A DNA stretch of 64,000 nucleotides, taken from positions 186,001-250,000 of the forward strand of contig JAEURJ010000009.1 of the NCBI GenBank assembly GCA_016789305.1, given 5' to 3'. Under the pieces are notes generated by a model. The model made no database searches. It was not told the DNA's origin and saw nothing but the letters and a program-made list of their open reading frames with translations. This document shows, one piece after another, positions 35,991 to 44,402 of the stretch. Position numbers and translations under genes: made by a program. Source of the stretch: Anaerolineales bacterium (GTDB lineage: Bacteria; Chloroflexota; Anaerolineae; Anaerolineales; Villigracilaceae). How positions within the stretch are numbered: position 1 is the first letter of the stretch; every line of letters starts with the position of its first letter.

Positions 35991-38507
35991 TTACGATACA
36001 TCACCCTTGCCTGCACCCCAGAATCTTTCGAAGGCTTCAGCAAGCAGGGAGTGTTCGGGTAATTTCAGCTCAGGGTCTTTTTCAAACAAAGCTTGCGCCT
36101 GTGTTCGTGCCTTTTCAATCAAGGCGACATCAGTAATATTTGCCATTTTCAACGTGGTCGCAAAACCGGCCTGGCGCGTGCCCAAAAATTCGCCGGGGCC
36201 GCGCAGTTTCAAATCCAGGTCGGCCAACTCGAAACCACTATTGGTGGTCGCCATGGCTTGCAGGCGTTCGTTTTCTGTTGAATCCTCGCGAGTTGGAATC
36301 AACAAACAATAAGATTGATCCGCGCCCCGACCTACACGTCCGCGCAGTTGATGAAGCTGGGCAAGGCCAAATCGATCAGCACCTTCGATCAACATCACAG
36401 TGGAGTTCGGCACATCCACGCCTACTTCGATCACAGTGGTTGAAACCAAGATATCGTATTCCTTGTTGCGGAAATTCTCCATCACAGAATCTTTTTCAGC
36501 AGGTTTCATGCGGCCATGCAGTAAGGCAAGTTTTAAATCGGGAAAGACTTCCTTGGAAAGAGTCTCGAAATCATCCACAGCGGCACGCGCATCTAATTTT
36601 TCACTCTCATCGATCAATGGATACACAATGAAAGCCTGCTTGCCTTCCTTGATCTGACCGCGAATGACAGTAAAAGCACGTTCACGTTCCTGCGGGCGAA
36701 GTACAAACGTATTGATCGGCTGCCTGCCTTCGGGCATCACATCGATCACAGAAATGTCAAGGTCGCCAAACACGGTCAACGCCAGCGAGCGCGGAATAGG
36801 CGTGGCGGTCATTACCAGCAAGTGCGGATTTGTCCCCTTGCTTCTTAACTCGGCACGCTGTTCCACACCAAAACGATGCTGCTCATCGATCACCACAAAT
36901 TGCAAATCCTTGAATTGAACATCGGGCTCGATCACGGCATGTGTACCGATGACCATCTTAATGGAACCATCAGCCAGCCCCTGACGGACCGCATCCTTCT
37001 CACTTTCGCTTGTATCCCCCACCAACAGCTTGATCTCACTCTTTTGTAGGAATCCGCCATCTCCGGCAAGTAATTTAACGAGACTACGATGATGCTGCTC
37101 GGCCAAAATAGAAGTAGGGGCCATGATCGCGGCCTGTGCTCCATTGTTGGCAACAATACTCGCACCCAGGGCAGCCACAACAGTTTTACCTGAACCAACA
37201 TCACCTTGTACAAGCCTGTTCATCGGTTTGCCGGAGTCAAGATCTTTGCGAATATCGTTAAGCGTGGTCTGCTGGGCAGATGTGAGCGTGAATGGCAGGC
37301 TGCCTAAGCGTGCATCCAGCCACTCGTCTGAGACGGAGAAGCTGCGGCCTTCCACAGATTGCCAATCGCGCTTCTGACGCAGCACACCCATTTGTAAATA
37401 AAAGATCTCGTCGAAGCCGAGACGTTCGCGCGCATACTTGAGCCGGTCCTGTGAACTGGGAAAGTGAACCTGCGAAAGCGCTTCGCCAATCGAAACCAGC
37501 TTGGCAGCGAGACGAATGCTTTCTGGAAGGGCATCGACAACAGCAGGCGCCCAATACGTGATCACTTGATTCATCTGTCCGCGCAGCCATTTTTGGGTGA
37601 TGCGTTCGGTCAATGAATAAATCGGGACAATACGATTGGTGTGCAGGTTTTCGACTTCGACGGGCTCCCAATCGGGGCTGTTCATCACCAGCCTGCCGAG
37701 ATATTGATCGATCTTGCCTGAAACAGAGATGGCATCGTCTTTTTTCAGACGGTTCATCAGCCACGGTTGATTGAAAAATGAAATGCGTAGCGAACCGGTA
37801 CCATCGGTGATGACCACTTCGATGACGGAGGATTTTCCGCCACGGATTGGACGATTAAAAACACTGGTCACAGAACCAAGCACGGTGACCACATCACTAT
37901 ACATGAGTGATTGAATCGGCTTGAGCTGACTGTAATCTTCATACCGGCGCGGGAAGTAATACAGCATGTCGCCCAGCGTTTGCATACCGAGGCTGGCAAG
38001 CGATTCTGCATTCTTCGGCCCTACACCCTGCAATACGGTCAGCGGTGCATTCAGTGCCGCAGGCGTTTGGCTATGTTTTGCACCGACCACTGACTCAGAG
38101 CGGGGCGCCGGGGTTGAACGCGGTTTTTGTTGATTTTGTTGTTGCGATTGTTGAGCGGAGCGTGGCACTTCCGGCGTGGCTTGCTGTGTGGGTTCGGTAG
38201 CAGGCTTCGGCGCGGGACGAGGCGTTTGTTCCTGAGTCTTTTTTTGCCCAGCTTCAGGATAGGTATCCCCGATGCGTTTCCACAAGCCTTTAAGCGACTC
38301 AGCCCGTCCATCTGGGCTGAGTTTTTCGTAGGATCGCAGGCGGGCGACAACAGCCTGAATTACCTCTTCGGCAACTCCGTCGACACGGGCCTCCCCTTCC
38401 CAGAAATCCAGCATTTTGGCGAGTCCGCCGATGATGGCGGTATTTTGATATTTGTTTTCGTGTTCGAGGCGAAAAAATTTACGAAGTTTTTCCAGAGATG
38501 GTTGCAT
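35991..38507 (-). CDS. recG: ATP-dependent DNA helicase RecG with N-terminal extension
   Basis: RecG remodels stalled forks and Holliday junctions. After an N-terminal region of about 165 residues, the wedge/OB domain (LGSVTSVFNRPIRGGKSSV) precedes the helicase: Walker A VQGDVGSGKTVVAAL, DEQH box VIDEQHRFGVEQR, MTATPIPRSL, and motif VI QLRGRVGRGADQSYC. The first 85 residues are an acidic helical region; residues 90-150 are a Pro/Gln/Arg-rich linker (PRPAPKPATEPTQQ). The total of 838 aa exceeds the usual ~690. A TAAAAT box lies 6 nt before the ATG, so the mRNA may be leaderless. Confidence 0.95.
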   Translation of the reverse strand: MQPSLEKLRKFFRLEHENKYQNTAIIGGLAKMLDFWEGEARVDGVAEEVIQAVVARLRSYEKLSPDGRAESLKGLWKRIGDTYPEAGQKKTQEQTPRPAPKPATEPTQQATPEVPRSAQQSQQQNQQKPRSTPAPRSESVVGAKHSQTPAALNAPLTVLQGVGPKNAESLASLGMQTLGDMLYYFPRRYEDYSQLKPIQSLMYSDVVTVLGSVTSVFNRPIRGGKSSVIEVVITDGTGSLRISFFNQPWLMNRLKKDDAISVSGKIDQYLGRLVMNSPDWEPVEVENLHTNRIVPIYSLTERITQKWLRGQMNQVITYWAPAVVDALPESIRLAAKLVSIGEALSQVHFPSSQDRLKYARERLGFDEIFYLQMGVLRQKRDWQSVEGRSFSVSDEWLDARLGSLPFTLTSAQQTTLNDIRKDLDSGKPMNRLVQGDVGSGKTVVAALGASIVANNGAQAAIMAPTSILAEQHHRSLVKLLAGDGGFLQKSEIKLLVGDTSESEKDAVRQGLADGSIKMVIGTHAVIEPDVQFKDLQFVVIDEQHRFGVEQRAELRSKGTNPHLLVMTATPIPRSLALTVFGDLDISVIDVMPEGRQPINTFVLRPQERERAFTVIRGQIKEGKQAFIVYPLIDESEKLDARAAVDDFETLSKEVFPDLKLALLHGRMKPAEKDSVMENFRNKEYDILVSTTVIEVGVDVPNSTVMLIEGADRFGLAQLHQLRGRVGRGADQSYCLLIPTREDSTENERLQAMATTNSGFELADLDLKLRGPGEFLGTRQAGFATTLKMANITDVALIEKARTQAQALFEKDPELKLPEHSLLAEAFERFWGAGKGDVS

Positions 38508-38513
38508 GGGTCA

Positions 38514-38519
38514 ATTTTA
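38514..38519 (-). promoter_or_regulatory. -10 box close to the recG start (leaderless type)
   Basis: On the minus strand TAAAAT is followed by TGACCC and then the recG ATG: a 6-nt spacing and no ribosome site. Confidence 0.6.
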
Positions 38520-38593
38520 TCATGGCGGGGGTGTTGAACAGCGCAACTAATTGCCAATCGCGGCGTATTAGCTTCCAAGGAGACATAAATTTT

Positions 38594-39547
38594 ATGGAAT
38601 GGTTCACAAAAAGCAGGATATTTGATCTGGCGCGTCAGGGAAAGCGGTTGACCAACATTTTTGCTGTCATCCCGTTGTCGATCGTGTTTGCAATTCTCGG
38701 CCAATTTGGGGTGATTCCGGTCATTATTGGCATGAAAGTGATCTATGGGTCTGAACGCCTCTCGGATACCGGCACTTTGATCGGCGGCTCGGCGCTGCTC
38801 TCCGGCTTCTGGGAAGCCATGCTGCTCATTACAAGCTTTGTGTTGATCTACTTTATCGTTTGGCTATGGGTGTATTTCTTTGAAAAGCGTGCTTTTTGGA
38901 CACTGGGGTATGAGCTAAAAAATGCATTGGCACAATACAGCCGTGGATTCCTAATCGGGGCTGTAATGTTCGGCGGGGCAGTTGGGATTTTGGCAATCAG
39001 CGGTGCCATTTCTTTTGAAACCGGTGACCCAAGCCAACAAGGTTTTGCAGCGCTTGGCGGAGTGATGATCGTTTTAATCGGCTGGATCGTGCAAGGCGGT
39101 GCCGAGGAAGTTTTGTTCCGCGGCTGGGTGTTGCCCGTGTTGGGCGCTCGTTATCGTCCGTGGGTCGGATTGCTGGTCTCCTCATTACTCTTCGCCCTTT
39201 TGCACGGACTTAATCCCGGATTGAGCGTTCTTGCAATGGTGAATCTCGTTTTATTCGGCGTGTTCGCCGGGCTTTATACCATGCGCGAAGGTTCGCTTTG
39301 GGGGATCAGCGCTTTGCACAGTGTTTGGAATTGGGTACAGGGGAATTTCTTTGGGTTCGAAGTCAGCGGGACCAATGCGAGCGGCGGCACATTGCTCAAC
39401 TTAACCGCATCAGGAAAAGACTGGCTGACAGGCGGGGCATTTGGCCCCGAAGGTGGGCTGGCCGTTACGATCGTTTTAGTGGCTGGGATTGCGGCTACAA
39501 TATTTTGGAAATCCAAAGAAACAAATCAGGAAATAATTTCATCGTAA
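38594..39547 (+). CDS. CPBP-family intramembrane protease
   Basis: A CAAX-protease/bacteriocin-processing (CPBP, formerly Abi) membrane protease of 317 aa with about eight membrane segments. The catalytic motifs are GGAEEVLFRGWVLPVL (EExxxR), LLFALLHGLNPG (FxxxH) and ISALHSVWNW. I start it at MEWFTKSRI, preceded by AAGGAGACATAAATT; the longer frame has no ribosome site. Family members cleave peptides in the membrane, often in bacteriocin immunity or stress responses. No peptide substrate gene is adjacent. Confidence 0.87.
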   Translation: MEWFTKSRIFDLARQGKRLTNIFAVIPLSIVFAILGQFGVIPVIIGMKVIYGSERLSDTGTLIGGSALLSGFWEAMLLITSFVLIYFIVWLWVYFFEKRAFWTLGYELKNALAQYSRGFLIGAVMFGGAVGILAISGAISFETGDPSQQGFAALGGVMIVLIGWIVQGGAEEVLFRGWVLPVLGARYRPWVGLLVSSLLFALLHGLNPGLSVLAMVNLVLFGVFAGLYTMREGSLWGISALHSVWNWVQGNFFGFEVSGTNASGGTLLNLTASGKDWLTGGAFGPEGGLAVTIVLVAGIAATIFWKSKETNQEIISS

Positions 39548-39582
39548 AAAATAAAGGCGGCCTGTGGCCGCCTTTATTTTTT
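39546..39582. terminator. Bidirectional terminator, overlapping the degV stop
   Basis: AAAAAATAAAGGCGGCC and GGCCGCCTTTATTTTTT form a long stem after the CPBP gene; the TAA of the convergent degV gene is inside the 3' arm. Confidence 0.88.
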
Positions 39583-40410
39583 AATCGCTGCAAAGCCCAA
39601 CCCGTTCGGTCCCAAATGGGTACCGATCACGGCTGTCACGTTGACAAACAATATATCGCGCGGGATGGATTTTCGGGCGCGATTCATTAATTCATTTAGC
39701 AGCTTTTTTGCACGAGGTTCAGCATTGGTGTGCAGGATCGCCAACCGCTCCAAATCCCCCATCCCAAGCAAAAAATTCAGGATGCGCTCATCGGCTTGTT
39801 TGGTGGTACGCACCGCACCAATTGCTTTGACCTCTCCGTCTTTCAACTCGATCATCGGTTTGATCGATAACAATCCACCAAGCGTCGCCACCGTGCCGGG
39901 GACTCGTCCGCTGCGGCGGAGATATTCCATCGTATCCAGCGCGGCTGAGACCTGCAATCTTTTCTTCGTTGATTCAATCGCCTCCAGCGCGGACCGCAGG
40001 CCTGATTCACTTTCTTCGGCAGCAGCCAACGCTTGGAATCCGAGCCCGAGCGAGAGTGATCCGCTATCGATGCAGGTGACTTTATCTGAAAATTCTTTCG
40101 CGGCCTGACGCGCCACGTTGACGATGGTGGTCAATTGTGAGGCAGCATGGATTGAGATCACGTGGTCACAACCTTGCGAGAGCAGAGCCTCATACGGCGT
40201 GGCAAAATCCCCTATCGAAGGCGCGGCAGTTGTCGGCTGGGTTTGAAGCGCAGGCAGACGGTTATAAAATTCCTCACGCGAGATGCCGGTCCCGTCTGCA
40301 TATTCCTTCCCTTCCAGGACAAGGATGGTGGGCACAACCCGGATCTCATGTTCTTCAACAAGATAAGATGGGATGTCTGCGGTTGAGTCAGTCACGATGC
40401 CAATTCTCAT
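39574..40410 (-). CDS. DegV-family fatty-acid-binding protein
   Basis: DegV/FakB proteins bind a fatty acid and present it to the kinase FakA. The 278-aa protein has the N-terminal IVTDSTADIP, the TTAAPS motif, VISIHAASQLTTI and MEYLRRSGRVPG, typical of the family. The start MRIGIVTDS has no ribosome site; a TATACT box 9 nt upstream suggests a nearly leaderless mRNA. A FakA-like DAK2 protein is encoded 1.5 kb away (41919-43580), a likely partner. Confidence 0.88.
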   Translation of the reverse strand: MRIGIVTDSTADIPSYLVEEHEIRVVPTILVLEGKEYADGTGISREEFYNRLPALQTQPTTAAPSIGDFATPYEALLSQGCDHVISIHAASQLTTIVNVARQAAKEFSDKVTCIDSGSLSLGLGFQALAAAEESESGLRSALEAIESTKKRLQVSAALDTMEYLRRSGRVPGTVATLGGLLSIKPMIELKDGEVKAIGAVRTTKQADERILNFLLGMGDLERLAILHTNAEPRAKKLLNELMNRARKSIPRDILFVNVTAVIGTHLGPNGLGFAAIKK

Positions 40411-40445
40411 AGACTGGCCAGTATAGCATAGGCATATATTTCCAC

Positions 40446-40474
40446 TTGACATACTGTGCAACATACAGTATTAT
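40446..40474 (+). promoter_or_regulatory. padR promoter with operator in the spacer
   Basis: TTGACA (40446-40451), a 17-nt spacer and TATTAT (40469-40474) form a strong promoter. The inverted repeat ATACTGT-7 nt-ACAGTAT (40451-40471) fills the spacer, the usual shape of a PadR operator, so autorepression is expected. Confidence 0.8.
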
Positions 40475-40491
40475 GCGATAAAGGCTACTAT

Positions 40492-40821
40492 ATGGCAAAC
40501 AACGAATCGCTCGATAATGTTGTCCTTGAACTGCGGCGCGGCGTGATCGTGCTGGCAGTGCTCAGCCAATTGAATGGAGAGCAATATGGTTATTCCCTGC
40601 TAAAGTTACTTTCAGATCAAGGGCTGGAAGTGGATCAGGGAACGTTATACCCGCTTCTGCGTCGATTGGAGACGCAAGGGTTATTGGAATCCGTCTGGAA
40701 GCTCGAGGAGGCTCGTCCGCGCCGGTATTACGTGATCAGCGCCGAGGGGAAAAAACTCCTGCCAAAGTTGAAGAAGGAATGGGCCGGCATAGTATCCACG
40801 ATGGAAAAGATGCTGGCATAG
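40492..40821 (+). CDS. PadR-family transcriptional repressor
   Basis: A 109-aa PadR protein of the short subfamily: winged helix with LELRRGVIVLAVLSQL, YGYSLLKLLSD and EVDQGTLYPLLRRLETQGLLES, then a beta wing (ARPRRYYVISAEGKKLL) and a C-terminal dimerisation helix. The start at 40492 gives a short leader after the promoter. It is followed 13 nt later by a HAAS-domain membrane protein, a standard pair in which PadR controls the membrane protein in response to envelope stress or drugs. Confidence 0.9.
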   Translation: MANNESLDNVVLELRRGVIVLAVLSQLNGEQYGYSLLKLLSDQGLEVDQGTLYPLLRRLETQGLLESVWKLEEARPRRYYVISAEGKKLLPKLKKEWAGIVSTMEKMLA

Positions 40822-40834
40822 AAAGGAAGAAAAA

Positions 40835-41854
40835 ATGAAACTCATTGATCGTTATATCGCTGAAGTAGGCAAACGCCTCTCCCTGGTCAAAGGAAGGGCC
40901 GACATCGAAAAGGAACTACGCTCCACTCTTGAGGACATGCTCGAGGACCGCGCTCAAAAAGCGGGGAAGTCCGCCGACGAAGCCAGGGAAATTGAATTGC
41001 TCAAGGAATATGGGACGCCCGATCAGGTGGCAGCAACTTATGATCCACACCCCTATTTGATCGGGCCGCGCATGTACCCATTCTTCATCAAGATCTTGCA
41101 GATCGTATTTTTTGCGATTGCGATTGCATTTGCCGTGACAACCGGCATTGAAATTGTTACACAAGCCCCCACACTTGCAGGCCGGGAATTTGTCCGTGCC
41201 ATCGGGCATGGGCTGGGGGGGATTATTTCAGCCGCCGTCGCTGCCTTCGGGAATATCGTGTTGATCTTCGCCATTCTCGAACGTGTTGTTCCGAATAAGG
41301 AATTCAAACTGGATGATGAAAAGGAGTGGGATCCCGCTTCGTTGATGAAAGAACCCGAACCCACAGAGGTAAAACCGTGGGAGGCGATCCTGTCCATCGT
41401 GTTCATTTTCATTGCGCTCAGCATTTTCAATTTCAACTCGCAAATCCTTGGCATTTATACCTTCGCCGACGACCAGTGGATTTCGGTCCCGGTATTAAGT
41501 GATGCATTCTTCCGCTGGCTGCCGTTGATGAATATTGCATGGGTTGCCGAAATTATTTTGTATGGGTTGCTGCTTCGCTCCGGACGCTGGGACCTGCCCA
41601 CCCGTCTGGTCTCCATTGGCATCAAGATCTTCCAGGTGGTGATCGCGTACCTGCTGTTCATTGGTCCATCCATCTTCGCAGTAACGACGGAATCTTTGAG
41701 CCTCGGCGGGCATCTTGACCCGGAGGCTGTGAAAATCCTGGGGGCCATAGCGCAGCACGGTTCCCCAATCCTTATGGGTTTCATCATCTTTGTCACAATC
41801 ATCGACATTATCAAGACAGTCTATAAATTAATTACACAAAGATCAAATTCGTAG
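40835..41854 (+). CDS. HAAS-domain membrane protein paired with PadR
   Basis: A 339-aa membrane protein. Residues 1-72 are the alpha-helical HAAS signalling domain (MKLIDRYIAEVGKRLSLVKG, ELRSTLEDMLEDRAQ, LKEYGTPDQVAATY). Six hydrophobic segments follow in two blocks, separated by a charged loop near residue 150-185. AAGGAAGAAAAA lies before the ATG. HAAS proteins are commonly encoded next to PadR regulators; their biochemical activity is not settled. Confidence 0.82.
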   Translation: MKLIDRYIAEVGKRLSLVKGRADIEKELRSTLEDMLEDRAQKAGKSADEAREIELLKEYGTPDQVAATYDPHPYLIGPRMYPFFIKILQIVFFAIAIAFAVTTGIEIVTQAPTLAGREFVRAIGHGLGGIISAAVAAFGNIVLIFAILERVVPNKEFKLDDEKEWDPASLMKEPEPTEVKPWEAILSIVFIFIALSIFNFNSQILGIYTFADDQWISVPVLSDAFFRWLPLMNIAWVAEIILYGLLLRSGRWDLPTRLVSIGIKIFQVVIAYLLFIGPSIFAVTTESLSLGGHLDPEAVKILGAIAQHGSPILMGFIIFVTIIDIIKTVYKLITQRSNS

Positions 41855-41863
41855 TGCAAGATC

Positions 41864-41905
41864 ACAACAAAAAGCGGACGCAAATTTGCGTCCGCTTTTT
41901 GTTGT
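41864..41905. terminator. Bidirectional terminator
   Basis: ACAACAAAAAGCGGACGCAA and TTGCGTCCGCTTTTTGTTGT form a very long perfect stem between the convergent HAAS and DAK2 genes. Confidence 0.92.
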
Positions 41906-41918
41906 TTTTATTTTAAAT

Positions 41919-43580
41919 TTATTCTATCGAGATAATGAATTGATAATGTGGCTGCCCGCCCTCCTGCACTTCCACTTCAAGCGAGGCATATTTCGTCACG
42001 ATAAGGTCAGCGATTTTATTTGCTTCAGAATGAGTCATGCCTTCGCCATAAAATAAAGTGACGATCTCGGCCTGGTCTGCACCTGCTTTTTCAAGCAAGT
42101 CCATCACACCCTGTTCCACAGTTTCAGCCGCGAGCGCCAGCTTACCATCCAACAAAGCAATGACCTGTCCATCCTTCACGCTCACGCCGTCGATTTCAAC
42201 GGTGCGGACCGCAACAGTGATCTCGCCTGTTTTCACATTCGCCAGAGCCTTGGTCATTTTTTCAGCAACAGCAGCCAAATCTCCATCCGGTATAAGCGAG
42301 AGCATGGCAGCGAGTCCCTGCGGAACCGTGCGAGTCGGCACGACGGCTACTTGTTTTACTGTTACTTCTTTTGCCTGATTCGCCGCAAGAACAATATTTT
42401 TATTATTCGGCAGGATGATGATCTTGTCGGTCGGTAAATTCTCGAATGAATTTAAAATATCCTGCGTGGATGGATTCATGCTCTGTCCGCCAGAGACGAT
42501 CGCAGCCACGCCGAGGCTTGCGAAAATTTTGCTCAAGCCCTGCCCCGGTGAAACCACAACAACGGCAATGTTACCGGGCTCTACGGGAGTAAATTTAATT
42601 TGCGCTGACTTTTGAATATCATCCATCTGCGCAAGCAGGTTTTCGATGGCAACCTTGGTCACCGTGCCAATGTCCATGATGTAATCGATCGGCACATAAC
42701 GATTTTCAGTTGGCACGTGGATATGCATACGATACATCCCCTCGCCCTCGCCCACTTGAATCGACGTGCCCATTTCTTCAAGCCGCCCATAAAATGAAGC
42801 CAGATCCAATTCACCGTTGGGCACAAAGTCCACAACGATCTCGTAATCCTGACCATCCTCCACTTCATCGAGCGCGCCTTCCAAATTCATCGTGGACATG
42901 GCTTGCACAGTCATCGTCGGTGTTTCAAGCGACTCGCCATACACGTGGCGTAACATTCCTTCCAAAATAAAAAACAATCCCTTGCCGCCAGAGTCGACCA
43001 CACCAGCTTGTTTGAGGACGGGAAGCTGCTCAGGAGTATTCCTGACCGCTTCATCCGCTGCCTTGACAGCCACTTCCAAAATATCGATCGCATCTTTCGC
43101 AGTCGCCAAAGCTGCTTCTGTTGCGATGGCCACTTCTTTGATGACGGTTAAAATCGTGCCTTCCACCGGGCGCACGACTCCTTTATAGGCAGTATCTCGC
43201 GCTTCACCAAATGCCTTGACGAGTGCTTCCTTATCAAGAACAGCCTTGTCATGCACACCGCGCGAGAACCCGCGCAGGATCTGGCTGGTGATCACGCCCG
43301 AATTTCCGCGCGCGCCCATCAATGCACCTTTGGAAACAGCCGCCGCCATTTCACCAAAATTTTTTGTGCCAAGGTCTTTAATTTCTGCCCATGCGGCTTG
43401 CATGGTAAGCGTCATGTTGGTGCCGGTATCCCCATCTGGCACAGGAAAGACATTTAAAGCATTAACATTTTCCTTGTTGGTGCGCAGCCAGGTCATGCCA
43501 GCATCGATCAATCTCTTCATGGATTGACCGTCAATTTTTTGTTTACGGAGTTTTTCCACGCGTGCGGTATCAATCGCCAT
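41919..43580 (-). CDS. DAK2/FakA-like kinase (YloV family)
   Basis: A 553-aa protein of the YloV/FakA family that phosphorylates DegV-bound fatty acids. The DhaL-type ATP domain (20-205) has NVFPVPDGDTGTNM with the metal ligands D49 and D51, and MGARGNSGVITSQILRGF. The middle and C-terminal DegV-like-kinase regions follow (IILPNNKNIVLAANQA, VSPGQGLSKIFASLGVAAIVSGGQSMNPS). It is 14 nt downstream of the Asp23 gene, the usual order in Gram-positive bacteria. Confidence 0.9.
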   Translation of the reverse strand: MAIDTARVEKLRKQKIDGQSMKRLIDAGMTWLRTNKENVNALNVFPVPDGDTGTNMTLTMQAAWAEIKDLGTKNFGEMAAAVSKGALMGARGNSGVITSQILRGFSRGVHDKAVLDKEALVKAFGEARDTAYKGVVRPVEGTILTVIKEVAIATEAALATAKDAIDILEVAVKAADEAVRNTPEQLPVLKQAGVVDSGGKGLFFILEGMLRHVYGESLETPTMTVQAMSTMNLEGALDEVEDGQDYEIVVDFVPNGELDLASFYGRLEEMGTSIQVGEGEGMYRMHIHVPTENRYVPIDYIMDIGTVTKVAIENLLAQMDDIQKSAQIKFTPVEPGNIAVVVVSPGQGLSKIFASLGVAAIVSGGQSMNPSTQDILNSFENLPTDKIIILPNNKNIVLAANQAKEVTVKQVAVVPTRTVPQGLAAMLSLIPDGDLAAVAEKMTKALANVKTGEITVAVRTVEIDGVSVKDGQVIALLDGKLALAAETVEQGVMDLLEKAGADQAEIVTLFYGEGMTHSEANKIADLIVTKYASLEVEVQEGGQPHYQFIISIE

Positions 43581-43594
43581 CGGTCTCTCGTCTC

Positions 43595-43951
43595 CTAGTC
43601 CGTATTGCTAATTCTTAAACCAGCTACATGCACATTGACCGAATTGATGTGCAAACCGAGTGCTTTTTCCACTTGAAAACGCACTGCATTGGCAACGCTG
43701 ACGGCCACCGAATTAATGCGAGTGCCGTATTCGACGATGATGTGAATATCGATATCGATCTGATCGCCCTTGTAATGGACGGAAATACCGCGAGAAGGCT
43801 CGCGGGTAATGGAGGAGACGATCCCATCCGCCAGGTTTTTTGGCGCCAGCCCAACCACCCCGTAGGATTGCAAAATGGCGTAATAAGCAATGGTGGATAT
43901 CGCATTCGGTGAAATGTGAATTCCGCCTAGTGAAGTATTTTCTTCGCCCAT
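43595..43951 (-). CDS. Asp23/Gls24-family protein
   Basis: A 118-aa alkaline-shock-protein-23-type protein (GGIHISPNAISTIAYYAI, VGLAPKN, VDIHIIVEYGTRINSVAVSVANAVRFQVEKALG, VNVHVAGLRI). The family associates with the membrane and envelope stress in Firmicutes. It precedes the DAK2 gene in one operon. Confidence 0.9.
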   Translation of the reverse strand: MGEENTSLGGIHISPNAISTIAYYAILQSYGVVGLAPKNLADGIVSSITREPSRGISVHYKGDQIDIDIHIIVEYGTRINSVAVSVANAVRFQVEKALGLHINSVNVHVAGLRISNTD

Positions 43952-43968
43952 GATTTTCCTTCTTATTT

Positions 43969-44400
43969 TTAGATAATTGGGATAACTTTGCCTTCCATTT
44001 CAGAAGGAATAGGCTGTCCCAAAAGGGTTAAAATAGTTGATACTAGGTCAAACATACGTGCATGATTAATGTTACCAGATTTTATGCCCACTCCCGGAGC
44101 GATCAGGAAACCATATTCACAATGGTTCCCAATGCGGCCTTCTGGGTTCCGGCCGGGTGTCTGCTAAGGAATTGTACCTAATTGAGGGGATATTCACCGC
44201 CTTGTGGTGGGCGGCAAGGGAATCCGCCCAGTCAACGATCAAATCCGGCCAAATCGTCGGCATTTTTTCCGTCAAAAACTTGAGAGGAAAACCCAACTGT
44301 TTTGACGACCAACTCGCCGGTATCAGCATCTACAGAAGTTTTTGAACCCTTTCTAATTTGTTCACAAAGTGCATGGCCCTTACAATCTCAACGGTATAAA
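43969..44400 (-). pseudogene. Decayed C-terminal copy of the phosphodiesterase-like gene
   Basis: The stretch encodes, in shifting frames with stops, pieces that match the C terminus of the intact neighbour at 44403: SVDADTGELVV, PDLIVDWADSLAAHHKAV, NIPSIRYNSLADTRPEPRR and finally ILTLLGQPIPSEMEGKV before a stop at 43969. The order follows the intact protein over about 140 residues. At least two frameshifts and one stop break it. It is the remnant of a third tandem paralogue. Confidence 0.8.
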
Positions 44401-44402
44401 GT

